6,913 bases of DNA from Elusimicrobiota bacterium (lineage in GTDB: Bacteria > Elusimicrobiota > Elusimicrobia > FEN-1173): contig JACQPF010000107.1 of the NCBI GenBank assembly GCA_016207625.1, positions 1 to 6,913 of the forward strand. Reading direction: 5' to 3'. Position 1 is the stretch's first letter, and every line of letters starts with the position of its first letter. The notes under the pieces were generated by a model. The model was given only the letters and a program-made list of their open reading frames with translations. It had not been told where the DNA came from and searched no databases. The position numbers and the translations under genes were made by a program. Shown here piece after piece: positions 6,492-6,913 of this stretch.

Positions 6492-6913
6492 ACCCCGATT
6501 CGGATGATCACGCGGTCATTGGGGCCGCCGGCTTTGGCCTTGATCACGGCGGCGTACAGGCCTTTGGAGACTTTATGGCCGTTCTCATCCGTGCCGGCCC
6601 AGGTGACATCGTTGGCCCCTTTCTGCCCCCCGGCTCCCGCGGCCGAAAAACTCATTTTGCGCACAAGACCGCCGAAGAGATCGTAAATCTCGATTTCCAC
6701 GTCGCTGTCGAGACTCAACGTGTAGTTGATGACCGTGTTTTGCCGGCGGGAATCAAAAGGATTGGGATAATTGGCCGCCTCGCTCAACACGTTGGGTCCG
6801 AAGTCCCCGACCACCACGCGGACCTCCGGGGAAGGGGCGGAAAATTCCCCCGCGCCGTTCAAGACCCGGACACGGTAGAAATAGGTGCCGACATTCAGCG
6901 GCATGATGACGTC
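6482..6913 (-). CDS. 3' end of a secreted/surface protein: FN3-like strands plus FlgD-Ig / type IX-like C-terminal sorting domain (5' partial)
   Basis: The frame is open to the right window edge and stops with TGA at 6484-6482, so 143 residues of the C-terminus are visible and the true start lies outside. The internal ATG at 6904 need not be a start, because codons continue upstream of it. Residues 9-35 (GTYFYRVRV, then NGAGEFSAPS) look like the last strands of a fibronectin type III domain. Residues 48-142 match the FlgD-Ig / T9SS type-A-like C-terminal pattern: NYPNPF (48-53), a Y-x-L strand, IYDLFGGLVR (76-85), a Gly-rich loop, NDVTWAGTDENG (101-112), GLY (118-120) and a final IIRIGVI. Such domains end secreted or cell-surface proteins and can act as export or anchoring signals. 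The cargo they carry varies, so the function of the main body is unknown. The stop codon lies inside the palindromic element described separately. The sorting-type domain call is fairly secure; the actual secretion route is inference. Confidence 0.85.
   Translation of the reverse strand, partial: DVIMPLNVGTYFYRVRVLNGAGEFSAPSPEVRVVVGDFGPNVLSEAANYPNPFDSRRQNTVINYTLSLDSDVEIEIYDLFGGLVRKMSFSAAGAGGQKGANDVTWAGTDENGHKVSKGLYAAVIKAKAGGPNDRVIIRIGVIH

Overview
The window is coding almost throughout, and everything I can support lies on the minus strand. It holds the 3' end of one gene (6482 to the right edge), a 213-base intergenic gap with a palindromic element (6269-6481), and one very long open reading frame. 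That frame starts with ATG at 6268 and stays open to base 1, giving at least 2,089 codons. I found no RNA genes, CRISPR arrays or insertion-sequence transposases. The long plus-strand open frames, such as the 549-codon one at 4418-6067, are antisense shadows of the giant gene.

The right-hand gene ends in a fibronectin-III-like strand pair followed by a C-terminal domain of the FlgD-Ig / type IX-like sorting class (NYPNPF, IYDLFGGLVR, G-rich turn, RIGVI end). This ending is common on secreted proteins of Bacteroidota-like, Elusimicrobiota, Omnitrophota and related candidate phyla. The first domain of the giant protein, with ILEDAHHN at the front and VLVAGGFHSEGV at the back, resembles long hypothetical proteins I associate with Omnitrophota and Elusimicrobiota. 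Together with the giant ORF, this suggests an uncultured bacterium of that kind. The assignment is an inference from protein style and not from a marker gene.

The giant protein reads, N to C: a hydrophobic signal or anchor segment (residues 11-30); a TIKI/ChaN/TraB-superfamily-like domain with a long helical insertion (about 104-535); a hydrophobic block (755-855); a helical, TPR-like region (876-1250); a region I do not recognise (1278-1580); a second hydrophobic block with CPBP (CAAX-type) intramembrane-protease-like motifs (1612-1735); a helical linker; and the N-terminal part of what looks like a fold-type-I PLP-dependent enzyme (from about 1945), cut by the window edge. The two hydrophobic blocks share the same spacing of motif residues, which suggests an internal duplication with one degenerate copy. 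Base composition also changes along the gene: GC-rich ends and an AT-richer middle.

The likely novelty is this fusion: two putative hydrolase-type modules, a helical scaffold and a metabolic-enzyme-type module in one membrane-anchored chain. What it does cannot be read from the window.
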